From contig JAQNBH010000177.1 in assembly GCA_028752905.1 (NCBI GenBank), positions 61,641 to 125,640 on the forward strand: a DNA stretch of 64,000 nt, in the 5' to 3' direction. A program made the translations under genes and the position numbers. Each line of letters starts with the position of its first letter. The first letter of the stretch is position 1. Source of the stretch: Cladorhizidae sp. MBARI D1340-BT2. Its lineage: Eukaryota > Porifera > Demospongiae > Poecilosclerida > Cladorhizidae. The notes beneath the pieces were generated by a model. That model was not told the DNA's origin. It worked only from the letters and a program-made list of their open reading frames with translations, and searched no databases. Of this stretch, positions 1-13,664 are shown piece by piece.

Positions 1-908
1 TACTCTAAGTATTAGCAAGTTATGATGATTTGAAGTGGTAAGGTTTGCGATCTTTCCTGGCGTTTTCCAGTTGCCAAAGCGGTGGCCTGCCAGTGAAACA
101 CCACTACATTTATTGATAATCTGTTGACATGTTGCAGATAAGGGCCTTCTCTATCAGTTGACAAAATCTGGGACTTTGGTCTTGTTAATTAGGGCAGTTA
201 TGAATTGTACTCTTACTTGATGCTAAACATGTTAGCTTCGTAGATTATCCACACTTCACTGAATAGACTTGATGTATAGCTATTAAGATAGGACTCTCTA
301 AGTGCTCTCTCTTGATACCAAACATCCATATATTCTGCACACTTCACTGTAATGGACTTGCAAGATAGGTATCTCTCAGTGTTCTCTATCTTGAGCTAAA
401 CATGTTAGCTTCATAGATTCTCCACACTTCACTGAATAGACTTGATATATAGCTCTAAAGGTAGGCCTCTCTCTGTTCTCTCTCTTCATACCAAACATCC
501 GTATATTCTGCATACATAGAATCACAAGATAGGTTTCTCTATGTGTTCTCTATCTTGATGCTAAACAGGTTAGCTTCATAGATTCTCCACACTTCACTGT
601 ATAAACTTGATATATAGCTATTAAGATAGGTCTCTCCCTGTGCTCTCTGTTGATATCAAACATCCATAATATTCTGCACACTTCACTGTAATGGACTTGA
701 TATGATTCGAATGATAGGTTTCATTATGTGTTCTCTATCTTGATATTTGCCCTAATTTGGTCTATATGTTTCTCATTCCCCCCCCAAAAATCTTGTTATT
801 TTGCCGTAAAGCTCATAACTTTTCTACACTTTACCCAAAAAAGATAATTTTTATATAACCGGATAGCCCTTCTAATTATCTGTCTTTTGTACGTGCCAAA
901 ATTTTGAG
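1..908. repeat. Monomer M1 (908 bp)
   Basis: TTATGATGATT near the start (shared with M5), GAAACACC head, CTTCATACC at A2/B2, CCGTAT, GATATATAGC, 8-C tract, ATATAACCGG tail: a b-type monomer. Confidence 0.95.
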
Positions 909-1820
909 TACTCTAAATATTAGCAAGTTATGGTGATTTGAAGTGGTAAGGTTTGCGATCTTTCCTGGCGTTTTCCAGTTGCCAAAGCGGTGGCCTGCCA
1001 GTGAAAAACCACTACATTTATTGATAATCTGTTGACATGTTGCAGATAAGGGCCTTCTCTATCAGTTGACAAAATCTGGGACTTTGGTCTTGTTAATTAG
1101 GGCAGTTATGAATTGTACTCTTACTTGATGCTAAACATGTTAGCTTCGTAGATTATCCACGCTTCACTGAATAGACTTGATGTATAGCTATTAAGATAGG
1201 ACTCTCTAAGTGCTCTCTCTTGATACCAAACATCCATATATTCTGCACACTTCACTGTAATGGACTTGCAAGATAGGTATCTCTCAGTGTTCTCTATCTT
1301 GAGCTAAACATGTTAGCTTCATAGATTCTCCACACTTCACTGAATAGACTTGATATATAGCTCTAAAGGTAGGCCTCTCTCTGTTCTCTCTCTTGATACC
1401 AAACATCCATATATTCTGCATACATAGAATCACAAGATAGGTTTCTCTATGTGTTCTCTATCTTGATGCTAAACAGGTTAGCTTCATAGATTCTCCACAC
1501 TTCACTGTATAAACTTGATATAATTATAGCTATTAAGATAGGTCTCTCCCTGTGCTCTCTGTTGATATCAAACATCCATAATATTCTGCACACTTCACTG
1601 TAATGGACTTGATATGATTCGAATGATAGGTTTCATTATGTGTTCTCTATCTTGATATTTGCCCTAATTTGGTCTATATGTTTCTCATTTCCCCCCCAAA
1701 AATCTTGTTATTTTGCCGTAAAGCTCATAACTTTTCTACCCTTTACCCCAAAAAGATAATTTTCATATCACCGAATAGCCCTTCTAATTATCTGTCTTTT
1801 GTACGTGCCAAAATTTTGAG
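909..1820. repeat. Monomer M2 (912 bp)
   Basis: CTAAATATTAG at the start (shared only with M6), CACGCTTC, CCATAT, CTGTTGATATC, tail CATATCACCGAATAG: d-like. Confidence 0.95.
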
Positions 1821-2732
1821 TACTCTAAGTATTAGCAAGTTATGGTGATTTGAAGTGGTAAGGTTTGCGATCTTTCCTGGCGTTTTCCAGTTGCCAAAGC
1901 GGTGGCCTGCCAGTGAAAAACCACTACATTTATTGATAATCTGTTGACATGTTGCAGATAAGGGCCTTCTCTATCAGTTGACAAAATCTGGGACTTTGGT
2001 CTTGTTAATTAGGGCAGTTATGAATTGTACTCTTACTTGATGCTAAACATGTTAGCTTCGTAGATTATCCACGCTTCACTGAATAGACTTGATGTATAGC
2101 TATTAAGATAGGACTCTCTAAGTGCTCTCTCTTGATACCAAACATCCATATATTCTGCACACTTCACTGTAATGGACTTGCAAGATAGGTATCTCTCAGT
2201 GTTCTCTATCTTGAGCTAAACATGTTAGCTTCATAGATTCTCCACACTTCACTGAATAGACTTGATATATAGCTCTAAAGGTAGGCCTCTCTCTGTTCTC
2301 TCTCTTGATACCAAACATCCATATATTCTGCATACATAGAATCACAAGATAGGTTTCTCTATGTGTTCTCTATCTTGATGCTAAACAGGTTAGCTTCATA
2401 GATTCTCCACACTTCACTGTATAAACTTGATATAATTATAGCTATTAAGATAGGTCTCTCCCTGTGCTCTCTATTGATATCAAACATCCATAATATTCTG
2501 CACACTTCACTGTAATGGACTTGATATGATTCGAATGATAGGTTTCATTATGTGTTCTCTATCTTGATATTTGCCCTAATTTGGTCTATATGTTTCTCAT
2601 TTTCCCCCCAAAAATCTTGTTATTTTGCCGTAAAGCTCATAACTTTTCTACCCTTTACCCCAAAAAGATAATTTTCATATCACCGAATAGCCCTTCTAAT
2701 TATCTGTCTTTTGTACGTGCCAAAATTTTGAG
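1821..2732. repeat. Monomer M3 (912 bp)
   Basis: CACGCTTC, CCATAT and CTATTGATATC with a CACCGAATAG tail: d-like, close to M6. Confidence 0.95.
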
Positions 2733-3644
2733 TACTCTAAGTATTAGCAAGTTATGGTGATTTGAAGTGGTAAGGTTTGCGATCTTTCCTGGCGTTTTCC
2801 AGTTGCCAAAGCGGTGGCCTGCCAGTGAAAAACCACTACATTTATTGATAATCTGTTGACATGTTGCAGATAAGGGCCTTCTCTATCAGTTGACAAAATC
2901 TGGGACTTTGGTCTTGTTAATTAGGGCAGTTATGAATTGTACTCTTACTTGATGCTAAACATGTTAGCTTCGTAGATTATCCACACTTCACTGAATAGAC
3001 TTGATGTATAGCTATTAAGATAGGACTCTCTAAGTGCTCTCTCTTGATACCAAACATCCATATATTCTGCACACTTCACTGTAATGGACTTGCAAGATAG
3101 GTATCTCTCAGTGTTCTCTATCTTGAGCTAAACATGTTAGCTTCATAGATTCTCCACACTTCACTGAATAGACTTGATATATAGCTCTAAAGGTAGGCCT
3201 CTCTCTGTTCTCTCTCTTGATACCAAACATCCGTATATTCTGCATACATAGAATCACAAGATAGGTTTCTCTATGTGTTCTCTATCTTGATGCTAAACAG
3301 GTTAGCTTCATAGATTCTCCACACTTCACTGTATAAACTTGATATAATTATAGCTATTAAGATAGGTCTCTCCCTGTGCTCTCTGTTGATATCAAACATC
3401 CATAATATTCTGCACACTTCACTGTAATGGACTTGATATGATTCGAATGATAGGTTTCATTATGTGTTCTCTATCTTGATATTTGCCCTAATTTGGTCTA
3501 TATGTTTCTCATTTTCCCCCCCAAAATCTTGTTATTTTGCCGTAAAGCTCATAACTTTGCTACCCTTTACCCAAAAAAGATAATTTTTATATCACCGGAT
3601 AGCGCTTCTAATTATCTGTCTTTTGTACGTGACAAAATTTTGAG
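2733..3644. repeat. Monomer M4 (912 bp)
   Basis: CACACTTC and CCGTAT, with private tail changes AGCGCTTC and GTGACAAAA; TTTGCTACCC precedes them. Confidence 0.95.
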
Positions 3645-4556
3645 TACTCTAAGTATTAGCAAGTTATGATGATTTGAAGTGGTAAGGTTTGCGATCTTTC
3701 CTGGCGTTTTCCAGTTGCCAAAGCGGTGGCCTGCCAGTGAAAAACCACTACATTTATTGATAATCTGTTGACATGTTGCAGATAAGGGCCTTCTCTATCA
3801 GTTGACAAAATCTGGGACTTTGGTCTTGTTAATTAGGACAGTTATGAATTGTACTCTTACTTGATGCTAAACATGTTAGCTTCGTAGATTATCCACACTT
3901 CACTGAATAGACTTGATGTATAGCTATTAAGATAGGACTCTCTAAGTGCTCTCTCTTGATACCAAACATCCATATATTCTGCACACTTCACTGTAATGGA
4001 CTTGCAAGATAGGTATCTCTCAGTGTTCTCTATCTTGAGCTAAACATGTTAGCTTCATAGATTCTCCACACTTCACTGAATAGACTTGATATATAGCTCT
4101 AAAGGTAGGCCTCTCTCTGTTCTCTCTCTTGATACCAAACATCCGTATATTCTGCATATATAGAATCACAAGATAGGTTTCTCTATGTGTTCTCTATCTT
4201 GATGCTAAACAGGTTAGCTTCATAGATTCTCCACACTTCACTGTATAAACTTGATATAATTATAGCTATTAAGATAGGTCTCTCCCTGTGCTCTCTGTTG
4301 ATATCAAACATCCATAATATTCTGCACACTTCACTGTAATGGACTTGATATGATTCGAATGATAGGTTTCATTATGTGTTCTCTATCTTGATATTTGCCC
4401 TAATTTGGTCTATATGTTTCTCATTCCCCCCCCCAAAATCTTGTTATTTTGCCGTAAAGCTCATAACTTTGCTACACTTTACCCAAAAAAGATAATTTTT
4501 ATATCACCGAATAGCCCTTCTAATTATCTGTCTTTTGTACGTGCCAAAACTTTGAG
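3645..4556. repeat. Monomer M5 (912 bp)
   Basis: TTATGATGATT at the start as in M1, a private AATTAGGACAG within the otherwise invariant head, CATATATAG in B2, and AAAACTTTGAG at the end. Confidence 0.95.
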
Positions 4557-5468
4557 TACTCTAAATATTAGCAAGTTATGGTGATTTGAAGTGGTAAGGT
4601 TTGCGATCTTTCCTGGCGTTTTCCAGTTGCCAAAGCGGTGGCCTGCCAGTGAAAAACCACTACATTTATTGATAATCTGTTGACATGTTGCAGATAAGGG
4701 CCTTCTCTATCAGTTGACAAAATCTGGGACTTTGGTCTTGTTAATTAGGGCAGTTATGAATTGTACTCTTACTTGATGCTAAACATGTTAGCTTCGTAGA
4801 TTATCCACGCTTCACTGAATAGACTTGATGTATAGCTATTAAGATAGGACTCTCTAAGTGCTCTCTCTTGATACCAAACATCCATATATTCTGCACACTT
4901 CACTGTAATGGACTTGCAAGATAGGTATCTCTCAGTGTTCTCTATCTTGAGCTAAACATGTTAGCTTCATAGATTCTCCACACTTCACTGAATAGACTTG
5001 ATATATAGCTCTAAAGGTAGGCCTCTCTCTGTTCTCTCTCTTGATACCAAACATCCATATATTCTGCATACATAGAATCACAAGATAGGTTTCTCTATGT
5101 GTTCTCTATCTTGATGCTAAACAGGTTAGCTTCATAGATTCTCCACACTTCACTGTATAAACTTGATATAATTATAGCTATTAAGATAGGTCTCTCCCTG
5201 TGCTCTCTATTGATATCAAACATCCATAATATTCTGCACACTTCACTGTAATGGACTTGATATGATTCGAATGATAGGTTTCATTATGTGTTCTCTATCT
5301 TGATATTTGCCCTAATTTGGTCTATATGTTTCTCATTTTCCCCCCAAAAATCTTGTTATTTTGCCGTAAAGCTCATAACTTTTCTACCCTTTACCCCAAA
5401 AAGATAATTTTCATATCACCGAATAGCCCTTCTAATTATCTGTCTTTTGTACGTGCCAAAATTTTGAG
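4557..5468. repeat. Monomer M6 (912 bp)
   Basis: CTAAATATTAG start as in M2, then CACGCTTC, CCATAT, CTATTGATATC: d-like. Confidence 0.95.
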
Positions 5469-6380
5469 TACTCTAAGTATTAGCAAGTTATGGTGATTTG
5501 AAGTGGTAAGGTTTGCGATCTTTCCTGGCGTTTTCCAGTTGCCAAAGCGGTGGCCTGCCAGTGAAAAACCACTACATTTATTGATAATCTGTTGACATGT
5601 TGCAGATAAGGGCCTTCTCTATCAGTTGACAAAATCTGGGACTTTGGTCTTGTTAATTAGGGCAGTTATGAATTGTACTCTTACTTGATGCTAAACATGT
5701 TAGCTTCGTAGATTATCCACGCTTCACTGAATAGACTTGATGTATAGCTCTAAAGGTAGGCCTCTCTCTGTTCTCTCTCTTGATACCAAACATCCATATA
5801 TTCTGCACACTTCACTGTAATGGACTTGCAAGATAGGTATCTCTCAGTGTTCTCTATCTTGAGCTAAACATGTTAGCTTCATAGATTCTCCACACTTCAC
5901 TGAATAGACTTGATATATAGCTCTAAAGGTAGGCCTCTCTCTGTTCTCTCTCTTGATACCAAACATCCATATATTCTGCATACATAGAATCACAAGATAG
6001 GTTTCTCTATGTGTTCTCTATCTTGATGCTAAACAGGTTAGCTTCATAGATTCTCCACACTTCACTGTATAAACTTGATATAATTATAGCTATTAAGATA
6101 GGTCTCTCCCTGTGCTCTCTATTGATATCAAACATCCATAATATTCTGCACACTTCACTGTAATGGACTTGATATGATTCGAATGATAGGTTTCATTATG
6201 TGTTCTCTATCTTGATATTTGCCCTAATTTGGTCTATATGTTTCTCATTTTCCCCCCAAAAATCTTGTTATTTTGCCGTAAAGCTCATAACTTTTCTACC
6301 CTTTACCCCAAAAAGATAATTTTCATATCACCGAATAGCCCTTCTAATTATCTGTCTTTTGTACGTGCCAAAATTTTGAG
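5469..6380. repeat. Monomer M7 (912 bp) with A1 end converted to the A2 sequence
   Basis: In A1, after GATGTATAGCT, the usual ATTAAGATAGGACTC stretch is replaced by CTAAAGGTAGGCCTCTC, which normally belongs to A2 of the same monomer (about 5739-5775). Length does not change because both stretches are 29 bp. The rest is d-like (CACGCTTC, CCATAT, CTATTGATATC). Confidence 0.93.
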
Positions 6381-7292
6381 TACTCTAAGTATTAGCAAGT
6401 TATGGTGATTTGAAGTGGTAAGGTTTGCGATCTTTCCTGGCGTTTTCCAGTTGCCAAAGCGGTGGCCTGCCAGTGAAAAACCACTACATTTATTGATAAT
6501 CTGTTGACATGTTGCAGATAAGGGCCTTCTCTATCAGTTGACAAAATCTGGGACTTTGGTCTTGTTAATTAGGGCAGTTATGAATTGTACTCTTACTTGA
6601 TGCTAAACATGTTAGCTTCGTAGATTATCCACGCTTCACTGAATAGACTTGATGTATAGCTATTAAGATAGGACTCTCTAAGTGCTCTCTCTTGATACCA
6701 AACATCCATATATTCTGCACACTTCACTGTAATGGACTTGCAAGATAGGTATCTCTCAGTGTTCTCTATCTTGAGCTAAACATGTTAGCTTCATAGATTC
6801 TCCACACTTCACTGAATAGACTTGATATATAGCTCTAAAGGTAGGCCTCTCTCTGTTCTCTCTCTTGATACCAAACATCCATATATTCTGCATACATAGA
6901 ATCACAAGATAGGTTTCTCTATGTGTTCTCTATCTTGATGCTAAACAGGTTAGCTTCATAGATTCTCCACACTTCACTGTATAAACTTGATATAATTATA
7001 GCTATTAAGATAGGTCTCTCCCTGTGCTCTCTGTTGATATCAAACATCCATAATATTCTGCACACTTCACTGTAATGGACTTGATATGATTCGAATGATA
7101 GGTTTCATTATGTGTTCTCTATCTTGATATTTGCCCTAATTTGGTCTATATGTTTCTCATTTTCCCCCTAAAAATCTTGTTATTTTGCCGTAAAGCTCAT
7201 AACTTTTCTACACTTTACCCAAAAAAGATAATTTTTATATCACCGAATAGCCCTTCTAATTATCTATCTTTTGTACGTGTCAAAATTTTGAG
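6381..7292. repeat. Monomer M8 (912 bp)
   Basis: CACGCTTC, CCATAT, CTGTTGATATC; tail CCCCCTAAAA, CTATCTTTTG, GTGTCAAAATTTT as in M12 and M15 but without their 4-bp deletion. Confidence 0.95.
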
Positions 7293-8200
7293 TACTCTAA
7301 GTCTTAGCAAGTTATGGTGATTTGAAGTGGTAAGGTTTGCGATCTTTCCTGGCGTTTTCCAGTTGCCAAAGCGGTGGCCTGCCAGTGAAACACCACTACA
7401 TTTATTGATAATCTGTTGACATGTTGCAGATAAGGGCCTTCTCTATCAGTTGACAAAATCTGGGACTTTGGTCTTGTTAATTAGGGCAGTTATGAATTGT
7501 ACTCTTACTTGATGCTAAACATGTTAGCTTCGTAGATTATCCACACTTCACTGAATAGACTTGATGTATAGCTATTAAGATAGGACTCTCTAAGTGCTCT
7601 CTCTTGATACCAAACATCCATATATTCTGCACACTTCACTGTAATGGACTTGCAAGATAGGTATCTCTCAGTGTTCTCTATCTTGAGCTAAACATGTTAG
7701 CTTCATAGATTCTCCACACTTCACTGAATAGACTTGATATATAGCTCTAAAGGTAGGCCTCTCTCTGTTCTCTCTCTTCATACCAAACATCCGTATATTC
7801 TGCATACATAGAATCACAAGATAGGTTTCTCTATGTGTTCTCTATCTTGATGCTAAACAGGTTAGCTTCATAGATTCTCCACACTTCACTGTATAAACTT
7901 GATATATAGCTATTAAGATAGGTCTCTCCCTGTGCTCTCTGTTGATATAAAACATCCATAATATTCTGCACACTTCACTGTAATGGACTTGATATGATTC
8001 GAATGATAGGTTTCATTATGTGTTCTCTATCTTGATATTTGCCCTAATTTGGTCTATATGTTTCTCATTTCCCCCCCAAAAATCTTGTTATTTTGCCGTA
8101 AAGCTCATAACTTTTCTACACTTTACCCAAAAAAGAAAATTTTTATATCACCGGATAGCCCTTCTAATTATCTGTCTTTTGTACGTGCCAAAATTTTGAG
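7293..8200. repeat. Monomer M9 (908 bp), type b
   Basis: GTCTTAGC start, GAAACACC, CTTCATACC, GATATATAGC, GATATAAAAC, AAAGAAAATTT. Confidence 0.95.
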
Positions 8201-9112
8201 TACTCTAAGTATTAGCAAGTTATGGTGATTTGAAGTGGTAAGGTTTGCGATCTTTCCTGGCGTTTTCCAGTTGCCAAAGCGGTGGCCTGCCAGTGAAAAA
8301 CCACTACATTTATTGATAATCTGTTGACATGTTGCAGATAAGGGCCTTCTCTATCAGTTGACAAAATCTGGGACTTTGGTCTTGTTAATTAGGGCAGTTA
8401 TGAATTGTACTCTTACTTGATGCTAAACATGTTAGCTTCGTAGATTATCCACACTTCACTGAATAGACTTGATGTATAGCTATTAAGATAGGACTCTCTA
8501 AGTGCTCTCTCTTGATACCAAACATCCATATATTCTGCACACTTCACTGTAATGGACTTGCAAGATAGGTATCTCTCAGTGTTCTCTATCTTGAGCTAAA
8601 CATGTTAGCTTCATAGATTCTCCACACTTCACTGAATAGACTTGATATATAGCTCTAAAGGTAGGCCTCTCTCTGTTCTCTCTCTTGATACCAAACATCC
8701 GTATATTCTGCATACATAGAATCACAATATAGGTTTCTCTATGTGTTCTCTATCTTGATGCTAAACAGGTTAGCTTCATAGATTCTCCACACTTCACTGT
8801 ATAAACTTGATATAATTATAGCTATTAAGATAGGTCTCTCCCTGTGCTCTCTGTTGATATCAAACATCCATAATATTCTGCACACTTCACTGTAATGGAC
8901 TTGATATGATTCGAATGATAGGTTTCATTATGTGTTCTCTATCTTGATATTTGCCCTAATTTGGTCTATATGTTTCTCATTTTCCCCCTAAAAATCTTGT
9001 TATTTTGCCGTAAAGCTCATAACTTTTCTACACTTTACCCAAAAAAGATAATTTTTATATCACCGGATAGCCCTTCTAATTATCTATCTTTTGTACGTGT
9101 CAAACTTTTGAG
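8201..9112. repeat. Monomer M10 (912 bp), type c
   Basis: CACACTTC, CCGTAT, private CACAATATAGG in B2, CCCCCTAAAA, and GTGTCAAACTTTTGAG at the end, shared only with M13. Confidence 0.95.
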
Positions 9113-10024
9113 TACTCTAAGTCTTAGCAAGTTATGGTGATTTGAAGTGGTAAGGTTTGCGATCTTTCCTGGCGTTTTCCAGTTGCCAAAGCGGTGGCCT
9201 GCCAGTGAAACACCACTACATTTATTGATAATCTGTTGACATGTTGCAGATAAGGGCCTTCTCTATCAGTTGACAAAATCTGGGACTTTGGTCTTGTTAA
9301 TTAGGGCAGTTATGAATTGTACTCTTACTTGATGCTAAACATGTTAGCTTCGTAGATTATCCACGCTTCACTGAATAGACTTGATGTATAGCTATTAAGA
9401 TAGGACTCTCTAAGTGCTCTCTCTTGATACCAAACATCCATATATTCTGCACACTTCACTGTAATGGACTTGCAAGATAGGTATCTCTCAGTGTTCTCTA
9501 TCTTGAGCTAAACATGTTAGCTTCATAGATTCTCCACACTTCACTGAATAGACTTGATATATAGCTCTAAAGGTAGGCCTCTCTCTGTTCTCTCTCTTGA
9601 TACCAAACATCCATATATTCTGCATACATAGAATCACAAGATAGGTTTCTCTATGTGTTCTCTATCTTGATGCTAAACAGGTTAGCTTCATAGATTCTCC
9701 ACACTTCACTGTATAAACTTGATATAATTATAGCTATTAAGATAGGTCTCTCCCTGTGCTCTCTATTGATATCAAACATCCATAATATTCTGCACACTTC
9801 ACTGTAATGGACTTGATATGATTCGAATGATAGGTTTCATTATGTGTTCTCTATCTTGATATTTGCCCTAATTTGGTCTATATGTTTCTCATTTCCCCCC
9901 CAAAAATCTTGTTATTTTGCCGTAAAGCTCATAACTTTTCTACCCTTTACCCCAAAAAGATAATTTTCATATCACCGAATAGCCCTTCTAATTATCTGTC
10001 TTTTGTACGTGCCAAAATTTTGAG
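9113..10024. repeat. Monomer M11 (912 bp), type d
   Basis: GTCTTAGC, GAAACACC, CACGCTTC, CCATAT, CTATTGATATC, CACCGAATAG tail. Repeated as M14. Confidence 0.95.
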
Positions 10025-10932
10025 TACTCTAAGTATTAGCAAGTTATGGTGATTTGAAGTGGTAAGGTTTGCGATCTTTCCTGGCGTTTTCCAGTTGCCA
10101 AAGCGGTGGCCTGCCAGTGAAAAACCACTACATTTATTGATAATCTGTTGACATGTTGCAGATAAGGGCCTTCTCTATCAGTTGACAAAATCTGGGACTT
10201 TGGTCTTGTTAATTAGGGCAGTTATGAATTGTACTCTTACTTGATGCTAAACATGTTAGCTTCGTAGATTATCCACGCTTCACTGAATAGACTTGATGTA
10301 TAGCTATTAAGATAGGACTCTCTAAGTGCTCTCTCTTGATACCAAACATCCATATATTCTGCACACTTCACTGTAATGGACTTGCAAGATAGGTATCTCT
10401 CAGTGTTCTCTATCTTGAGCTAAACATGTTAGCTTCATAGATTCTCCACACTTCACTGAATAGACTTGATATATAGCTCTAAAGGTAGGCCTCTCTCTGT
10501 TCTCTCTCTTGATAACAACCATATATTCTGCATACATAGAATCACAAGATAGGTTTCTCTATGTGTTCTCTATCTTGATGCTAAACAGGTTAGCTTCATA
10601 GATTCTCCACACTTCACTGTATAAACTTGATATAATTATAGCTATTAAGATAGGTCTCTCCCTGTGCTCTCTGTTGATATCAAACATCCATAATATTCTG
10701 CACACTTCACTGTAATGGACTTGATATGATTCGAATGATAGGTTTCATTATGTGTTCTCTATCTTGATATTTGCCCTAATTTGGTCTATATGTTTCTCAT
10801 TTTCCCCCTAAAAATCTTGTTATTTTGCCGTAAAGCTCATAACTTTTCTACACTTTACCCAAAAAAGATAATTTTTATATCACCGAATAGCCCTTCTAAT
10901 TATCTATCTTTTGTACGTGTCAAAATTTTGAG
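10025..10932. repeat. Monomer M12 (908 bp), type a with 4-bp deletion
   Basis: The usual GATACCAAACATCCATAT at the start of B2 is GATAACAACCATAT, a net 4-bp loss in a 912-type monomer. Tail CCCCCTAAAA, GTGTCAAAATTTT. Repeated as M15. Confidence 0.95.
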
Positions 10933-11844
10933 TACTCTAAGTCTTAGCAAGTTATGGTGATTTGAAGTGGTAAGGTTTGCGATCTTTCCTGGCGTTTTCC
11001 AGTTGCCAAAGCGGTGGCCTGCCAGTGAAACACCACTACATTTATTGATAATCTGTTGACATGTTGCAGATAAGGGCCTTCTCTATCAGTTGACAAAATC
11101 TGGGACTTTGGTCTTGTTAATTAGGGCAGTTATGAATTGTACTCTTACTTGATGCTAAACATGTTAGCTTCGTAGATTATCCACACTTCACTGAATAGAC
11201 TTGATGTATAGCTATTAAGATAGGACTCTCTAAGTGCTCTCTCTTGATACCAAACATCCATATATTCTGCACACTTCACTGTAATGGACTTGCAAGATAG
11301 GTATCTCTCAGTGTTCTCTATCTTGAGCTAAACATGTTAGCTTCATAGATTCTCCACACTTCACTGAATAGACTTGATATATAGCTCTAAAGGTAGGCCT
11401 CTCTCTGTTCTCTCTCTTCATACCAAACATCCGTATATTCTGCATACATAGAATCACAAGATAGGTTTCTCTATGTGTTCTCTATCTTGATGCTAAACAG
11501 GTTAGCTTCATAGATTCTCCACACTTCACTGTATAAACTTGATATAATTATAGCTATTAAGATAGGTCTCTCCCTGTGCTCTCTGTTGATATCAAACATC
11601 CATAATATTCTGCACACTTCACTGTAATGGACTTGATATGATTCGAATGATAGGTTTCATTATGTGTTCTCTATCTTGATATTTGCCCTAATTTGGTCTA
11701 TATGTTTCTCATTTTCCCCCTAAAAATCTTGTTATTTTGCCGTAAAGCTCATAACTTTTCTACACTTTACCCAAAAAAGATAATTTTTATATCACCGGAT
11801 AGCCCTTCTAATTATCTATCTTTTGTACGTGTCAAACTTTTGAG
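10933..11844. repeat. Monomer M13 (912 bp), b/c chimera
   Basis: First half has b markers (GTCTTAGC, GAAACACC, CTTCATACC at 11415-11423). Second half has c markers (GATATAATTATAGC from 11541, GATATCAAAC, CCCCCTAAAA, GTGTCAAACTTTTGAG). The switch lies between about 11421 and 11545. Confidence 0.9.
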
Positions 11845-12756
11845 TACTCTAAGTCTTAGCAAGTTATGGTGATTTGAAGTGGTAAGGTTTGCGATCTTTC
11901 CTGGCGTTTTCCAGTTGCCAAAGCGGTGGCCTGCCAGTGAAACACCACTACATTTATTGATAATCTGTTGACATGTTGCAGATAAGGGCCTTCTCTATCA
12001 GTTGACAAAATCTGGGACTTTGGTCTTGTTAATTAGGGCAGTTATGAATTGTACTCTTACTTGATGCTAAACATGTTAGCTTCGTAGATTATCCACGCTT
12101 CACTGAATAGACTTGATGTATAGCTATTAAGATAGGACTCTCTAAGTGCTCTCTCTTGATACCAAACATCCATATATTCTGCACACTTCACTGTAATGGA
12201 CTTGCAAGATAGGTATCTCTCAGTGTTCTCTATCTTGAGCTAAACATGTTAGCTTCATAGATTCTCCACACTTCACTGAATAGACTTGATATATAGCTCT
12301 AAAGGTAGGCCTCTCTCTGTTCTCTCTCTTGATACCAAACATCCATATATTCTGCATACATAGAATCACAAGATAGGTTTCTCTATGTGTTCTCTATCTT
12401 GATGCTAAACAGGTTAGCTTCATAGATTCTCCACACTTCACTGTATAAACTTGATATAATTATAGCTATTAAGATAGGTCTCTCCCTGTGCTCTCTATTG
12501 ATATCAAACATCCATAATATTCTGCACACTTCACTGTAATGGACTTGATATGATTCGAATGATAGGTTTCATTATGTGTTCTCTATCTTGATATTTGCCC
12601 TAATTTGGTCTATATGTTTCTCATTTCCCCCCCAAAAATCTTGTTATTTTGCCGTAAAGCTCATAACTTTTCTACCCTTTACCCCAAAAAGATAATTTTC
12701 ATATCACCGAATAGCCCTTCTAATTATCTGTCTTTTGTACGTGCCAAAATTTTGAG
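11845..12756. repeat. Monomer M14 (912 bp), type d
   Basis: Carries the same markers as M11 at an offset of 2732 bp. Confidence 0.95.
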
Positions 12757-13664
12757 TACTCTAAGTATTAGCAAGTTATGGTGATTTGAAGTGGTAAGGT
12801 TTGCGATCTTTCCTGGCGTTTTCCAGTTGCCAAAGCGGTGGCCTGCCAGTGAAAAACCACTACATTTATTGATAATCTGTTGACATGTTGCAGATAAGGG
12901 CCTTCTCTATCAGTTGACAAAATCTGGGACTTTGGTCTTGTTAATTAGGGCAGTTATGAATTGTACTCTTACTTGATGCTAAACATGTTAGCTTCGTAGA
13001 TTATCCACGCTTCACTGAATAGACTTGATGTATAGCTATTAAGATAGGACTCTCTAAGTGCTCTCTCTTGATACCAAACATCCATATATTCTGCACACTT
13101 CACTGTAATGGACTTGCAAGATAGGTATCTCTCAGTGTTCTCTATCTTGAGCTAAACATGTTAGCTTCATAGATTCTCCACACTTCACTGAATAGACTTG
13201 ATATATAGCTCTAAAGGTAGGCCTCTCTCTGTTCTCTCTCTTGATAACAACCATATATTCTGCATACATAGAATCACAAGATAGGTTTCTCTATGTGTTC
13301 TCTATCTTGATGCTAAACAGGTTAGCTTCATAGATTCTCCACACTTCACTGTATAAACTTGATATAATTATAGCTATTAAGATAGGTCTCTCCCTGTGCT
13401 CTCTGTTGATATCAAACATCCATAATATTCTGCACACTTCACTGTAATGGACTTGATATGATTCGAATGATAGGTTTCATTATGTGTTCTCTATCTTGAT
13501 ATTTGCCCTAATTTGGTCTATATGTTTCTCATTTTCCCCCTAAAAATCTTGTTATTTTGCCGTAAAGCTCATAACTTTTCTACACTTTACCCAAAAAAGA
13601 TAATTTTTATATCACCGAATAGCCCTTCTAATTATCTATCTTTTGTACGTGTCAAAATTTTGAG
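12757..13664. repeat. Monomer M15 (908 bp), type a with 4-bp deletion
   Basis: Same GATAACAACCATAT deletion as M12 (B2 start near 13242), so the two are copies of one event. Confidence 0.95.

Larger units (their letters stand above)
7293..10932. repeat. Four-monomer HOR unit b-c-d-a (M9-M12), 3640 bp
   Basis: Types by marker: b (M9) has CTTCATACC, GATATATAGC and GATATAAAAC; c (M10) has CCGTAT, the 912 length and CCCCCTAAAA; d (M11) has CACGCTTC with CTATTGATATC; a (M12) has CACGCTTC and the 4-bp deletion giving GATAACAACC. The same order recurs to the right in shortened form. Confidence 0.78.
10933..13664. repeat. Three-monomer derivative (M13-M15), 2732 bp
   Basis: M14 matches M11 and M15 matches M12, including the private 4-bp deletion. 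M13 is b-like in its first half and c-like in its second half, so one monomer has been lost between b and c relative to M9-M12. Confidence 0.78.
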
